Shown here: piece by piece, positions 8,535 through 17,670 of the stretch
Layout: the number at the start of each line of letters is the position of its first letter
Position numbering within the stretch: position 1 is the first letter of the stretch
Assembly: GCF_004402375.1 (NCBI RefSeq)
Contig: NZ_SOGJ01000005.1
Span: 62,001-126,000, forward strand
Direction: 5' to 3'
Length of the DNA stretch: 64,000 nucleotides
Source: Cryobacterium breve
GTDB lineage: Bacteria > Actinomycetota > Actinomycetes > Actinomycetales > Microbacteriaceae
Program-made: the position numbers and the translations under genes
The notes under the pieces: generated by a model
The model's database searches: none
The model's input: only the letters and a program-made list of their open reading frames with translations
What the model was told of the DNA's origin: nothing

Positions 8535-10609
8535 GTTGGGTCTCCCTTGACTGGCGTGGCTGGTGGGCATGGCGTGGTGGCTTCGGTAGCTTCGGTGGCG
8601 ACGGTGGCGACGATCTGGTCGAGGCGCACGAGGTCGCCCGGACGCACGCTGACGGTGAGTCGGCCGGCCGTTTCGGCCAGCAGGTGGTGCTCCATCTTCA
8701 TGGCTTCCACGGTGAGGATGCGCTGGCCGGCGACAATCAGGTCGCCCGTGGCGAGGTGCACGGCCACTACGGTGCCGGGCATCGGCGAGCGCACCTCGGG
8801 CCGTGCGCCCGCGCCCTCGCCCTCGGTGCGGCCGGAGCCGGCAAGACGGTCGGCCAGCTGCCCGGCCCGGGAACGGCGCACCAGATCGAGCGTGAAACCG
8901 TTCTGGCCGAGCCAGAGGCGCGGACCGTCGACCACGAGCTGCAGCACCTCGAGACGGCCGCCCAGTTCGCAGGCGAAGGTGTGGGCACGATTGGTGACGG
9001 GCGCGAGTCGGGCGGGAACGGGCATCCGGTCGTCGATGGCGACGCTCAGGCCGGTCGGCCCGGTCAGCACGGTGACGTCGACCGTTTCGGTGGCACTGAC
9101 CCGCAGGCTGTAGCGCGTGGGGCGGTCCAGGCCGAGTCGCCAGCCGCTCGAACTCGCCCAGAGGCCTAGCTCGGCGGCCCGGGCGTGGAGGAACAGGGCA
9201 GCGGCGGCAGGCAAATAGTCAGGCAGCGGCTGCCCGGGCGTGCCGCGCAGGCCGAGGCCCGGCAGGCTGCGCTCGATCAGGCCGGTGTCGAGACGGCCGG
9301 CGACGACGTCGGGGTTCCGCAGTAGCAGCCGGAGGAACTCCACGTTGGTGTGCACACCGAGCACCACGGTGTCGGTGAGGGCCTGGTCGAGGCGGGCGAG
9401 GGCCTCGGCGCGGTCGGCACCCCACGCGATCACCTTGGCGAGCATCGGGTCGTAGACCCCCGAGATCGGCAGCCCCGGCCGCAGTGAACTGTCCACTCGG
9501 ATGCCAGCGCCCACCGGTTCGGACAGGCTCAGCACGGTGCCCTGGCCGGGCAGAAAACCGCGGGCCGGATTTTCGGCGTAGACGCGCGCCTCGATCGCGT
9601 GCCCGGTGAGCACCACCTCGGACTGGGTCAACGGCAGCGGCTCCCCCGCTGCGATCCGCAGCTGCCACTCGACCAGGTCGAGGCCGGTGACCAGCTCGGT
9701 CACCGGGTGTTCCACCTGCAGCCGGGTGTTCATCTCCATGAAGAAGAACTCGTCCGGAGCCGCGTCGGAGACCAGGAACTCCACCGTGCCGGCGCCCGTG
9801 TAGCCGACGCTCCGGGCTGCCTGGCAGGCTGCCTCGCCAATGCGCGCGCGGGTGGCCGGGTCGAGCAGCGGCGAGGGAGCCTCTTCGATCACCTTCTGAT
9901 GGCGGCGCTGCAGGGAGCATTCGCGCTCGCCGAGGTGGATGACGGTGCCCCCGGCGTCGGCGAGCACCTGCACCTCGATGTGCCGGGGCCGTTCGATGAA
10001 ACGCTCGAGAAGCAGGGTGTCGTCACCGAAAGCACCCTGCGCCACGCGCCGGGCCGTGACGAGCGCATCGGGGAGTTCGCCCGGGGCGTCGACCCGCAGC
10101 ATCCCCTTGCCGCCGCCGCCCGCGGACGGCTTGATCAGCAACGGGTAGCCCACCGTCGCCGCCGCGGCCACGAGCTGCTCGTCGCTCTGGCCGGGCACGG
10201 AGAAACCGGGGATGACGGGTACACCGCTTTCGGCGACATGGTTCTTGCCGCGGATCTTGTCGCCCATCACGGCGAGGGCGGTGAGGCCCGGCCCGACGAA
10301 GACCAGGCCGGCGGCGGCGCAGGCGCGCGCGAAGGCTTCGTTCTCGCTCAGAAACCCGTATCCGGGGTGCACGGCGTCGGCGCCCGTGGTGGCCGCGGCG
10401 GCCACGATCGCGTCGATGTTCAGGTAGCTCTCCCGGGGTGTGGCCGGGCCGAGACGCACTGCGGCATCCGCGAGACTCACATGCAGAGCGTCCCGGTCGG
10501 CGTCGCTGTACACCGCCACCGAACGGATGCCCATCGCGCGCAGGGTGCGGATGATGCGGCAGGCGATCTCGCCGCGGTTGGCGACCAGCACGGTCTCGAA
10601 GGGTTTCAT
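8531..10609 (-). CDS. accA1: Acyl-CoA carboxylase alpha subunit: biotin carboxylase plus biotin carrier (methylcrotonyl-CoA carboxylase type)
   Basis: The 692-residue chain has a biotin carboxylase domain (about 1-450; [13 protein letters not shown], the ATP-grasp loop [21 protein letters not shown]), a linker domain, and a C-terminal biotin carrier with the biotinylation site EAMKMEH. It carboxylates biotin using ATP and bicarbonate; the adjacent accD product transfers CO2 to the acyl-CoA. The operon suggests 3-methylcrotonyl-CoA (leucine). ATG 10609 has AGGGAG immediately upstream; a GTG at 10621 is an alternative only four codons longer. Confidence 0.93.
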   Translation of the reverse strand: MKPFETVLVANRGEIACRIIRTLRAMGIRSVAVYSDADRDALHVSLADAAVRLGPATPRESYLNIDAIVAAAATTGADAVHPGYGFLSENEAFARACAAAGLVFVGPGLTALAVMGDKIRGKNHVAESGVPVIPGFSVPGQSDEQLVAAAATVGYPLLIKPSAGGGGKGMLRVDAPGELPDALVTARRVAQGAFGDDTLLLERFIERPRHIEVQVLADAGGTVIHLGERECSLQRRHQKVIEEAPSPLLDPATRARIGEAACQAARSVGYTGAGTVEFLVSDAAPDEFFFMEMNTRLQVEHPVTELVTGLDLVEWQLRIAAGEPLPLTQSEVVLTGHAIEARVYAENPARGFLPGQGTVLSLSEPVGAGIRVDSSLRPGLPISGVYDPMLAKVIAWGADRAEALARLDQALTDTVVLGVHTNVEFLRLLLRNPDVVAGRLDTGLIERSLPGLGLRGTPGQPLPDYLPAAAALFLHARAAELGLWASSSGWRLGLDRPTRYSLRVSATETVDVTVLTGPTGLSVAIDDRMPVPARLAPVTNRAHTFACELGGRLEVLQLVVDGPRLWLGQNGFTLDLVRRSRAGQLADRLAGSGRTEGEGAGARPEVRSPMPGTVVAVHLATGDLIVAGQRILTVEAMKMEHHLLAETAGRLTVSVRPGDLVRLDQIVATVATEATEATTPCPPATPVKGDPT

Positions 10610-10617
10610 GGTCTCCC

Positions 10618-12225
10618 TCACATCCGGAAGAGGCCGAAGGCGGTCTCGGGCAGGGGCGGCAGGGCGACGACGTCGAGGGCCAGGCCCAGCACGGTTCGGG
10701 TGTCGGCCGGGTCGATCACCCCGTCGTCCCAGAGCCGGCCGGTCGAATAGTAAGGGCTGCCCTGCCGCTCGTATTGGGCGGTGACGGTGGCGGTGACCTC
10801 GTCAACGGCATCCGTCGACCAGGGCAGGCCGGCCTTCTCCTGTTGCTCACGTTTGACGGTGGCGAGCACGGCTGCGGCCTGCGGTCCACCCATCACGGAG
10901 ATGCGGCTGTTCGGCCACATCCAGAGGAAGCGGGGCGAGTAGGCGCGGCCGCACATGGAGTAGTTGCCGGCGCCGAAGGAACCGCCGATCACGACCGTGA
11001 GCTTGGGCACGCGCGCGGTGGCGACGGCGGTGACCATTTTGGCGCCGTGCTTGGCGATGCCGCCGGCCTCGGAGTCGCGGCCGACCATGAAACCGGAGAT
11101 GTTCTGCAGGAAGATCAACGGGATGCCGCGCTGGTCGCACAGCTCGATGAAGTGCGCGCCCTTGAGGGCGGATTCGGAGAACAAAACGCCGTTGTTGGCG
11201 ATGATGCCCACGGGGTGGCCGTGCAGGTGCGCGAAGCCCGTGACCAAAGTTGTGCCGTACTCCTTCTTGAACTCGTGCAGCTCGCTCGCGTCAACCAGCC
11301 GCGCGATCACCTCCCGCACGTCGTAGCGGCCCTGCGGGTCGATGGGTACCGCGCCATAGAGCTCGGCCGGGTCGACGACCGGGTCGACGGCCGGCAGTCG
11401 TGGCCAGGCCGGCGGCGGAGGCGCTGGCAGGTAGCGCACGATGTCGCGCACGATTTGGAGGGCGTGCTCGTCGTCCTCGGCGAGATGGTCGGTCACCCCG
11501 GAGGTACGGGCGTGCAGCTCGCCGCCGCCGAGCTCCTCGGCCGTGACGATTTCGCCGATCGCGGCCTTCACGAGCGGCGGACCGCCGAGGAAGATGGTGC
11601 CCTGGCCACGCACGATCACGGTCTCGTCGCTCATCGCCGGAACGTAGGCACCGCCGGCGGTGCAGGAGCCGAGCACTGCGGCGATCTGGGGGATCTTGGC
11701 TGCCGACATCCTGGCCTGGTTGTAGAAGATGCGGCCGAAGTGGTCCTTGTCGGGAAAGACCTCGTCCTGCAGCGGCAGGAAGGCTCCGCCTGAGTCGACC
11801 AGGTAGACGCATGGAAGGCAATTCTCGAAGGCGATCTCCTGGGCCCGAAGATGCTTCTTGACCGTCATCGGGTAATAGGTGCCGCCCTTGACGGTGGCGT
11901 CGTTGGAGATCACGAGCACGTGCCGGCCGTGGATCAGGCCGATCCCGGCGATCAGGCCGGCGCCGGGGCTGTCGTCGCCGTAGAGCCCGGTTGCGGCCAG
12001 GGGCGCGATCTCGAGGAAGGGGCTGCCGGCATCTAGCAGCCGGTCGATGCGTTCGCGCGGCAGCAGCTTGCCCCGGGCGAGGTGGCGTGTGCGGGAGGCC
12101 TCGGGGCCGCCGAGCGCGGCGACGGCGAGGCGGCTGTGAAGGTCGGCGACGAGCTCGCGGTGCGCGGCGGCGTTCGCGGCGAAGGCCGCATTGGTCGAGT
12201 CGATCAGACTCGCGAGTGTCTCCAT
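10618..12225 (-). CDS. accD1: Acyl-CoA carboxylase beta subunit, carboxyltransferase (methylcrotonyl-CoA carboxylase type)
   Basis: A 535-residue carboxyltransferase of the crotonase-like fold. The N-terminal half has TARxxARGK-type sequence ([17 protein letters not shown]), [13 protein letters not shown] and [16 protein letters not shown]. The C-terminal half has [20 protein letters not shown] and [16 protein letters not shown]. This set is typical of methylcrotonyl-/geranyl-CoA carboxylase beta chains rather than propionyl-CoA ones. It is the first gene of the leftward operon. ATG 12225 is preferred to a TTG two codons upstream. The divergent TetR gene begins 121 bases away, and the gap holds palindromes. 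Confidence 0.93.
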   Translation of the reverse strand: METLASLIDSTNAAFAANAAAHRELVADLHSRLAVAALGGPEASRTRHLARGKLLPRERIDRLLDAGSPFLEIAPLAATGLYGDDSPGAGLIAGIGLIHGRHVLVISNDATVKGGTYYPMTVKKHLRAQEIAFENCLPCVYLVDSGGAFLPLQDEVFPDKDHFGRIFYNQARMSAAKIPQIAAVLGSCTAGGAYVPAMSDETVIVRGQGTIFLGGPPLVKAAIGEIVTAEELGGGELHARTSGVTDHLAEDDEHALQIVRDIVRYLPAPPPPAWPRLPAVDPVVDPAELYGAVPIDPQGRYDVREVIARLVDASELHEFKKEYGTTLVTGFAHLHGHPVGIIANNGVLFSESALKGAHFIELCDQRGIPLIFLQNISGFMVGRDSEAGGIAKHGAKMVTAVATARVPKLTVVIGGSFGAGNYSMCGRAYSPRFLWMWPNSRISVMGGPQAAAVLATVKREQQEKAGLPWSTDAVDEVTATVTAQYERQGSPYYSTGRLWDDGVIDPADTRTVLGLALDVVALPPLPETAFGLFRM

Positions 12226-12267
12226 CGACAACGTCCCGCTTTCCCGCTTGAGTGCTCAGCCGGTACA

Positions 12268-12298
12268 GTTAGTGTCTACTAACCGAAGTTCAGGTTAG
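12268..12298. promoter_or_regulatory. Overlapping palindromes in the accD/TetR divergent promoter
   Basis: GTTAGT-N4-ACTAAC is a perfect inverted repeat at 12268-12283. A second, CTAACC-N8-GGTTAG, overlaps it at 12279-12298 and shares the ACTAACC half. Position between divergent genes is typical of a TetR operator controlling both the regulator and the catabolic operon. Which palindrome is bound is inference. Confidence 0.65.
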
Positions 12299-12345
12299 CG
12301 GTTCATAACTGAGTTGTCCAGAGCTTCGGGTGGGAGGGGATGTCA

Positions 12346-13005
12346 ATGGGTGCAGTGCCTTCCCCACCGGGTGCGCCTGCCGCGCCGACGGCTCGGAGCC
12401 AGGCCAAGGCCGACCGGCGGCAGGCGTTGCTGGAGGCCGCCGCGACGCTGTTCGCCCGGTCAGGCTACAACGGGGTCTCGATCGAGGACCTCGGGGCGGC
12501 CGTCGGCGTGAGTGGGCCGGCGGTCTACCGGCACTTCAGTGGCAAGCCGGCCGTTCTGGCCGCGCTGTTGGTGGAGGTCAGTGCGACGCTCGTGGCGGGC
12601 GGGCAGGCCGTGGTCGAGGGGGCTCCGGATGCTGCGGGCGCCCTCCGCGCGTTGGTCCGCTTCCACACGGACTTCGCCCTGTCGCATCCAAACGTCATCC
12701 GCGTGCAGGACCGGGACCTGGACAGCCTCGCCCCCACAGACCGGCACCGGGTGCGCGCCCTGCAACGCACCTACGTGGAGCTGTGGGTGCGCGTGCTCGG
12801 GCAGGTGCACCCCGCGGTGGATGCGCAGCTGCTGCGCATCCGCTCCCAGGCCACATTCGGACTACTGAACTCGACCCCGCACACGCTGCCGGTGTCGCCG
12901 AACGGCGCGGTGCGCCCGCTGCTCGAGGAGATGGCGCTCGCGGCGCTCGGGGTCGCGGGGCGCGCGGGCGAGGCTCATGGGACCGGGGGCATCGCGCCGG
13001 TGTGA
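12346..13005 (+). CDS. TetR family regulator of the leucine-catabolic operon
   Basis: A 219-residue protein with an N-terminal helix-turn-helix (about residues 27-73; AAATLFARSGYNGVSIEDL, VSGPAVYRHFSGKP) and a ligand-binding helical core. It is divergent from accD and probably represses it in response to an acyl-CoA intermediate, by analogy with M. tuberculosis Rv2506 (BkaR), which sits at the same kind of locus. GGGAGGGG lies 5-6 bases before ATG 12346 but only about one base before the upstream ATG at 12340, so the second start is preferred. Confidence 0.88.
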   Translation: MGAVPSPPGAPAAPTARSQAKADRRQALLEAAATLFARSGYNGVSIEDLGAAVGVSGPAVYRHFSGKPAVLAALLVEVSATLVAGGQAVVEGAPDAAGALRALVRFHTDFALSHPNVIRVQDRDLDSLAPTDRHRVRALQRTYVELWVRVLGQVHPAVDAQLLRIRSQATFGLLNSTPHTLPVSPNGAVRPLLEEMALAALGVAGRAGEAHGTGGIAPV

Positions 13006-13086
13006 ACCCGGCATCCGTCGACGTCGAGAGTTGCTGTCGAGATCGGCACGAACACCCGACGACTTCGACCGGAAGTGTCGAACTCG

Positions 13087-13122
13087 GCGGGGACAGAGTG
13101 CTCAGCGGGGACAGAGTGCTCA
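13087..13122. repeat. 18-bp tandem duplication
   Basis: The unit GCGGGGACAGAGTGCTCA occurs twice head to tail, followed by a partial third copy (GCGGG). It lies in the 187-base gap after the TetR gene. Just beyond it, at 13178-13189, is the palindrome GACTCCGGAGTC. No coding role is apparent. Confidence 0.8.
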
Positions 13123-13192
13123 GCGGGAAGCCGAGGGTTCAGACGGGACGGGACCATTACGGGACGACTCACGAGACGACTCCGGAGTCGAG

Positions 13193-13855
13193 TCAGTACG
13201 CGGTCGTGCAGACGCAGAGTTCGTTGCCCTCGGCGTCGGCCAGCACCCACCAGTCGGGGGCGTGCTCGTCGGTGAGGAGTTCCCCGCCGGCGGAGATGAT
13301 GTCCTGCACCCGGGATTCCGCGTCGCCAGCGGGCACATACACATCGAGGTGGATGCGGTTGCGCTCGGTACGGGCGATGTCCATGGTCTGGAACCACAGC
13401 CGCGGACCCTCCCCGAGCGGATGGACGAGTTCGACCTCACCCTCGCTGTCGACCTCCACATAGCCGAGGCCCACCCGCCAGAACGGGCGGATCGCCGCGG
13501 CATTGGTGCAGTCGATGGCAACGTCGTAGCGGGTCGGCCGCTCAGGAGCGCGGTCGGCGCCCTGCGTATCCGCCAGGTCCTGTATGCGCAGGGCAAGCCG
13601 CAGGTCCCGGTCGGTCACGCCGCCGGCGTCATGGGACGAGAGGCGGAAGCCGACCCGGCCGTAGCCGAGACGCACATCGGGGTGGTGATTCATCGCATCC
13701 GCCGCCTCGGTCACCCGGTCGAGCAGGCGCACGGCCGAGGCGAAGTCAGTGGTCCTGAAGGCGCCGTGCAGGGCGCCGTCGAGGTGCACGAAGGCTCCGC
13801 CGGAGAGCACGGTCTCGGTGTCGATCGCAGTGAGGAGGGTGCCCGGTTGTTTCAT
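13193..13855 (-). CDS. Pterin-4a-carbinolamine dehydratase / VOC (glyoxalase-like) fusion
   Basis: A 220-residue two-domain protein. Residues 1-90 match pterin-4a-carbinolamine dehydratase: NHHPDVRLGYGRVGFRLSSHD and GGVTDRDLRLALRI, with the characteristic His-His-Pro-Asp. Residues 108-220 form a vicinal-oxygen-chelate domain (DVAIDCTNAAAIRPFW, DPEGNELC-like end DAEGNELCVC). The first domain normally recycles or isomerises pterins; the fusion is recurrent in actinobacteria and its function is unproven. ATG 13855 has GAGG just upstream; the longer frame to 13906 would run into the adjacent repeat element. No operon partner is evident. Confidence 0.85.
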   Translation of the reverse strand: MKQPGTLLTAIDTETVLSGGAFVHLDGALHGAFRTTDFASAVRLLDRVTEAADAMNHHPDVRLGYGRVGFRLSSHDAGGVTDRDLRLALRIQDLADTQGADRAPERPTRYDVAIDCTNAAAIRPFWRVGLGYVEVDSEGEVELVHPLGEGPRLWFQTMDIARTERNRIHLDVYVPAGDAESRVQDIISAGGELLTDEHAPDWWVLADAEGNELCVCTTAY

Positions 13856-13903
13856 ACCCTCACTCTGCTGCGTGGCCCGAACGCCGTCAAGGCGCGGGCC
13901 GTC

Positions 13904-13990
13904 CAACGAATTCGACGGAGATTTTGATCATCAAACGGGCAAACGGATGCTCCGGTCCCGGAATCCAAAAAATCTCCGTCGAATTCGTTG
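13904..13990. repeat. Interrupted palindrome, 87 bp family, copy 2 (perfect arms)
   Basis: This is the cleanest copy: the 21-base left arm (13904-13924, CAACGAATTCGACGGAGATT plus T) is a perfect inverse of the right arm (13970-13990). The 45-base core has a TGATCA and a TCCGG/CCGGA hairpin but no similarity to the other cores. It lies between the start of the pterin dehydratase/VOC gene and the end of bkdC, both leftward. Confidence 0.9.
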
Positions 13991-13998
13991 AAGCCGGA

Positions 13999-15384
13999 TC
14001 ACAGCAAGGCGAGGGCGTGCGCCGGGTTGGCGAGGAGGCCGGCGACGTCGGTGAGGAAGCGGGCGGCCTGCTCGCCGTCGACCAGACGGTGGTCGAAGGC
14101 GACGCTGAGGGTGACCAGCTGCCGCAGCGCGATCCCACCGTGGTATTCCCAGGGTCGCGGCGAAATGGCGCCCACGGCCAGGATGACCGCCTCGCCGGGA
14201 GGCAGGATCGGCGTGCCGGCGTCAATGCCGAAGGAGCCGATGTTGGTGATCGAGATCGTCCCGCCGCGCAGTGCCGCGGGGCTGGTCGCACCCGCCCGGG
14301 CGGCGCTGGTGAGCTCGGCGAGCGCCGCGGCGAGGTCGACCAGGCTGAGCCGATCGGCATCCGCGATGTTGGGCACGATGAGTCCCCGCGAGGTGGCGGC
14401 GGCGATGCCGAGGTTCACGTAGTGGAACTGCACGATCTCGCCGGCCGCCTCGTCCCAGTGGGTGTTCACCTCGGGCGTGCGGGCGACCGCGAGACAAAGC
14501 GCCTTCGCGACGACGGCGAGGATGCCGATGCGCGCGTCTGCGAGGACCCGGTCACGTTTGAGCGCGGCGATCAGCTCGATCGTCGGCGTCACATCCACGG
14601 TCAAGAACTCCGTGGCGTGCGGCGCGGTGAACGCGCTCTGCACCATCGCCGCCGCGGTGTGCTTGCGCACGCTCCGGATCGGGCTGCGGGTCTCCCGCGC
14701 ACCGACCGCGGATGCCGTCGGCAGCGCCGTCGGTTCGCCCTGCCCACGTTGGGCGCCCGATCGGGTCGGGGCTCGGTGGGCTTCGAGGGCGGAGGGAGCG
14801 GCGTGGGCATCCACGTCTCCCCTGGTGATGAGGCCGGTCGGTCCGGTCCCGGTCACCTCGGCCAAATCGATTCCCAGGGTGCGGGCCAGCGCGCGCACCG
14901 GCGGCGTGGATCGCGGCCGCTCGGTCGTGACCTGCGGCTCCTCTCCCACAACCGGACCCCCCGCATCCGTCACCCGGGTGCGAGCCCGTCGCTGCGGCCG
15001 CCCGCCACGCTCGACGGCGGCGCCGTATCCCACCAGCACGGCCTCACGTTCGGGTTCGCGAGAGCGCGCAATCTGCCCGTCCGGCATCGCTGAAGGGGCG
15101 GATTGTGCGCTCTCTTGGCCAGAGGCAGGCTCGCGGGGCTCGGCGCCTGCGACCTCGAAGGACACGATCGGGTCGCCCACGTGCACGATGGTGCCGGGCC
15201 CGTGGTGGAGTTCGGCGACCACGCCGGCGAAGGGCGACGGCAGTTCCACGACGGCCTTGGCCGTCTCGACCTCGGCGATGAGCTGGTTGAGCGTCACCGT
15301 GTCGCCCGGCGCGACTCGCCAGGCCACGATCTCCGATTCGGTCAGTCCCTCGCCCAGGTCGGGCAGCCTGAAAACCTTGATCAT
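13999..15384 (-). CDS. bkdC: Branched-chain 2-oxoacid dehydrogenase E2 (lipoamide acyltransferase)
   Basis: A 461-residue E2 core protein. A single lipoyl domain comes first (residues 1-78; lipoyl lysine Lys43 in ETAKAVVE), then a Pro/Ala/charged linker, a peripheral-subunit-binding domain (about 159-192; PPVRALARTLGIDLAEV, GLITRGDV), a second linker, and the catalytic domain ending with the active-site His in DHRLVDGEQA. It transfers branched acyl groups from E1 to CoA. The linker at residues 90-110 is encoded by a 58-bp palindromic repeat also found at 26534, so it looks like an in-frame insertion. It overlaps bkdB by 4 bases. Confidence 0.92.
   Translation of the reverse strand: MIKVFRLPDLGEGLTESEIVAWRVAPGDTVTLNQLIAEVETAKAVVELPSPFAGVVAELHHGPGTIVHVGDPIVSFEVAGAEPREPASGQESAQSAPSAMPDGQIARSREPEREAVLVGYGAAVERGGRPQRRARTRVTDAGGPVVGEEPQVTTERPRSTPPVRALARTLGIDLAEVTGTGPTGLITRGDVDAHAAPSALEAHRAPTRSGAQRGQGEPTALPTASAVGARETRSPIRSVRKHTAAAMVQSAFTAPHATEFLTVDVTPTIELIAALKRDRVLADARIGILAVVAKALCLAVARTPEVNTHWDEAAGEIVQFHYVNLGIAAATSRGLIVPNIADADRLSLVDLAAALAELTSAARAGATSPAALRGGTISITNIGSFGIDAGTPILPPGEAVILAVGAISPRPWEYHGGIALRQLVTLSVAFDHRLVDGEQAARFLTDVAGLLANPAHALALL
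15058..15115. repeat. 58-bp palindromic element, copy within bkdC
   Basis: GCGAGAGCGCGCAAT starts the left arm and ATTGTGCGCTCTC ends the right arm, with TGAAGG just before the right arm. The element has the same length and layout as the intergenic copy at 26534-26591. It encodes residues 90-110 of bkdC, within the flexible linker after the lipoyl domain. Confidence 0.75.
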
Positions 15385-16430
15385 CGTCGTCTCCCCAGTA
15401 CGCGGTCGACGCCGTCGAGCATGCGATCGAGGTCAGGCAGGTGGTGGCTCTCCAGCTTCGCCGGCGGGTACGGGATGTCGAAGCCGGTGACTCGCACCGG
15501 CGCGGCTTCGAGGTAGTCGAAGCACCGCTCGGTGATCTCGGCGATGATTTCCCCGCCCAGCCCACCCGAGCGGGCGGCCTCGTGCGTCACCACGAGCCGG
15601 CCGGTCTTGCGAACGGATGCCTCGACAACGGCATAGTCGACGGGCGAGAGCGAGCGCAGGTCGATGACCTCGATCGACACGCCCTCGTCGGCGGCGGCGA
15701 GGGCGGCATCCGACGCCGTGGTCACCAGGGCACCGTAGGCGAGGAGAGTGACGTCGGTACCGGCGGCCACGACCCGGGCGCTCTCGAGGGGTGCGTCGAG
15801 CTGCGGGGACACCGGACCGGCGACGTGGTATCGACGCTTGGGCTCGAAGTAGAGCACCGGGTCGTCGGAGGCAATCGCCTGTCGGATCAAGCCGTAGGCG
15901 TCTTGCGGATTGGAGACCGCGACCACCCTCAGGCCCGAGGTGTGCGTGAAATACGCCTCGGGCGATTCGGAGTGGTGCTCGGCGGCGCCGATGCCGCCGC
16001 CGAACGGGACCCGGATGGTGATGGGCATGCGAACGGCCCCCTGGGTGCGGTAGTGGAACCGGGCCACCTGGCTGACGATCTGGTCAAAACCGGGGAAGAT
16101 GAAGCCGTCGAACTGGATCTCGCAGACCGGGCGGTAGCCCCGGTAAGCGAGCCCCACCGCGGTGCCGATGATGGCGGACTCGGCCAACGGGGTATCGATC
16201 ACCCGATTCGGCCCGAATTCGGCGAGCAGATCGCTGGTCACTCGGAACACGCCGCCCAGGGCGCCGATGTCCTCGCCGAGCAGCACCACCTTCGGGTCGT
16301 CGAGCATGGCGCGCCGCAGCCCGGCGTTGATCGCCTTGGCCAGGGTGAGTGTCGTCGTCTCGGTGAGCGGCACCGGCGGGGCTCCATTCACGGCGGGCGC
16401 CGGGGAACTCCTCAAGGATTCGATGGTCAT
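15381..16430 (-). CDS. bkdB: Branched-chain 2-oxoacid dehydrogenase E1 beta
   Basis: A 349-residue transketolase-like beta chain (LGEDIGALGGVFRVT, DTPLAESAIIG, QFDGFIFPGFDQIVSQ, IRVPFGGGIGAAEHHSES, EVIDLRSLSPVD, TGRLVVTHEA). With bkdA it forms the thiamine-diphosphate E1 that decarboxylates the 2-oxoacids of valine, leucine and isoleucine. The start ATG 16430 shares one base with the bkdA stop (TGATG), and the 3' end overlaps bkdC, so the three genes are a tight operon. No E3 gene is in the window. Confidence 0.93.
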   Translation of the reverse strand: MTIESLRSSPAPAVNGAPPVPLTETTTLTLAKAINAGLRRAMLDDPKVVLLGEDIGALGGVFRVTSDLLAEFGPNRVIDTPLAESAIIGTAVGLAYRGYRPVCEIQFDGFIFPGFDQIVSQVARFHYRTQGAVRMPITIRVPFGGGIGAAEHHSESPEAYFTHTSGLRVVAVSNPQDAYGLIRQAIASDDPVLYFEPKRRYHVAGPVSPQLDAPLESARVVAAGTDVTLLAYGALVTTASDAALAAADEGVSIEVIDLRSLSPVDYAVVEASVRKTGRLVVTHEAARSGGLGGEIIAEITERCFDYLEAAPVRVTGFDIPYPPAKLESHHLPDLDRMLDGVDRVLGRRR

Positions 16431-17539
16431 CAGGGCTTCCCTCCGGTTGGCTCGAAGCTCGCCAAATAGGCCGCGTATTCCGCCCGCTGGCGGTCGACCC
16501 CGGCGTGTGGGGTGGCGTAGACGTTGGCCAGCACGGTCAGCGGCTCCGGGTCGGGCAGTCCGATGCATCCCGCGCGCAGTTCGGCCGCCGTGGCGTCGGC
16601 CAGGGCCTGGGACTCAGCCACCAGCTCGGGAGTGAACCGACCGAGGGAGTCGAGCAGCCGGCGCAATCGCAGGATGGGGTCTCTCTTCGCCCACTCCTCG
16701 AGTTCCGCCGCGGGCCGGTAGCGGGTGGGGTCATCCGCCGTGGTGTGCGGGCCCATGCGGTAGGTGACGGCCTCGATGAAGGTGGGCCCTCCCCCTGTGC
16801 GGGCCCTGTGCAGGGCCAGCCGGGTTGCCGCCAGCACGGCCAAGACATCGTTGCCGTCAATCCGGAGGCTGGGGATGCCGAACCCGGGTGCGCGACCGGC
16901 GATGCCCGCCGGGGCCTGCAGGCCCACCGGCTCTGAGATGGCCCAGTGGTTGTTTTGGCAGAAGAAGACCACAGGGGCCTGGAAACTGGCCGCGAACACC
17001 AGCGCCTCGCTGACGTCGCCCTCGCTGGTCGCCCCGTCGCCGAAGTAGGCCACGGCCACTGAGTCGGCCCCGTCGAACCGGGCGCCCATCGCCCAGCCCG
17101 TGGCGTGCAAGGTCTGCGCGCCGATGATGATGCTCGGCGTCGCCATGCCGTGGTCGAAGGGATCCCAGCCGGACTGTGCGGTGCCGCGCCAGACCCGGAG
17201 GATGTCGGTGGGCGACACGCCCCGGCACCAGGCGACCGCGTTCTCACGGTAGCTGGAGAAGACGAAGTCGTCGGCGCGGAGAGCGCGCGCGGAGCCGATC
17301 TGCGCGGCCTCCTGGCCGAGCAACGGCGGCCAGAGACCCAATTCGCCCTGGCGCTGCAGAGCCGTGGCCTCGGCGTCGATGCGGCGCACCACCACCATGT
17401 CCCGGTAGAGGGCGGCGAGGTCGTCACCTGTGACGTCGACGACCCAGGGATCAAGTTCGGCGCTTGGCATGCGCACCCCGTCGGGGCTCAGCAGCTGTAA
17501 GAAGATGGCCGGGGTCTCCCCCGTGAGGACAGTGTGCAC
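16430..17539 (-). CDS. bkdA: Branched-chain 2-oxoacid dehydrogenase E1 alpha
   Basis: A 369-residue alpha chain with the thiamine-diphosphate motif (GDGATSEGDVSEAL ... FFCQNNHWAIS) and the phosphorylation-loop region YRMGPHTTADDPTRYR typical of branched-chain E1. GTG 17539 is chosen because GGGAG lies 6 bases upstream; the open frame continues to an ATG at 17626, but that would overlap the promoter region and adds Cys/His-rich low-quality sequence. The divergent Lrp-family gene starts 131 bases away. Confidence 0.92.
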   Translation of the reverse strand: MHTVLTGETPAIFLQLLSPDGVRMPSAELDPWVVDVTGDDLAALYRDMVVVRRIDAEATALQRQGELGLWPPLLGQEAAQIGSARALRADDFVFSSYRENAVAWCRGVSPTDILRVWRGTAQSGWDPFDHGMATPSIIIGAQTLHATGWAMGARFDGADSVAVAYFGDGATSEGDVSEALVFAASFQAPVVFFCQNNHWAISEPVGLQAPAGIAGRAPGFGIPSLRIDGNDVLAVLAATRLALHRARTGGGPTFIEAVTYRMGPHTTADDPTRYRPAAELEEWAKRDPILRLRRLLDSLGRFTPELVAESQALADATAAELRAGCIGLPDPEPLTVLANVYATPHAGVDRQRAEYAAYLASFEPTGGKP

Positions 17540-17599
17540 AATGCGCTCCCAGCGTCGTTGCCGAAGTTGTTGAGAGCGTACGATTCCGCGACACTCGGC

Positions 17600-17631
17600 A
17601 CAACCATGATGCATAATTTTGAGCATTTTGC
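17600..17631. promoter_or_regulatory. AT-rich site between bkdA and the Lrp gene
   Basis: Within otherwise GC-rich DNA lies CATGATGCATAATTTTGAGC followed by ATTTTG, containing ATGC-N10-GCAT. Lrp/AsnC regulators bind AT-rich, loosely palindromic sites of about 15 bp, so this is a candidate operator for the divergent regulator. The assignment is inference. Confidence 0.45.
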
Positions 17632-17670
17632 CCTATTCAGAGGGCACTCGGCCTGCTAACGTCGGGCACT

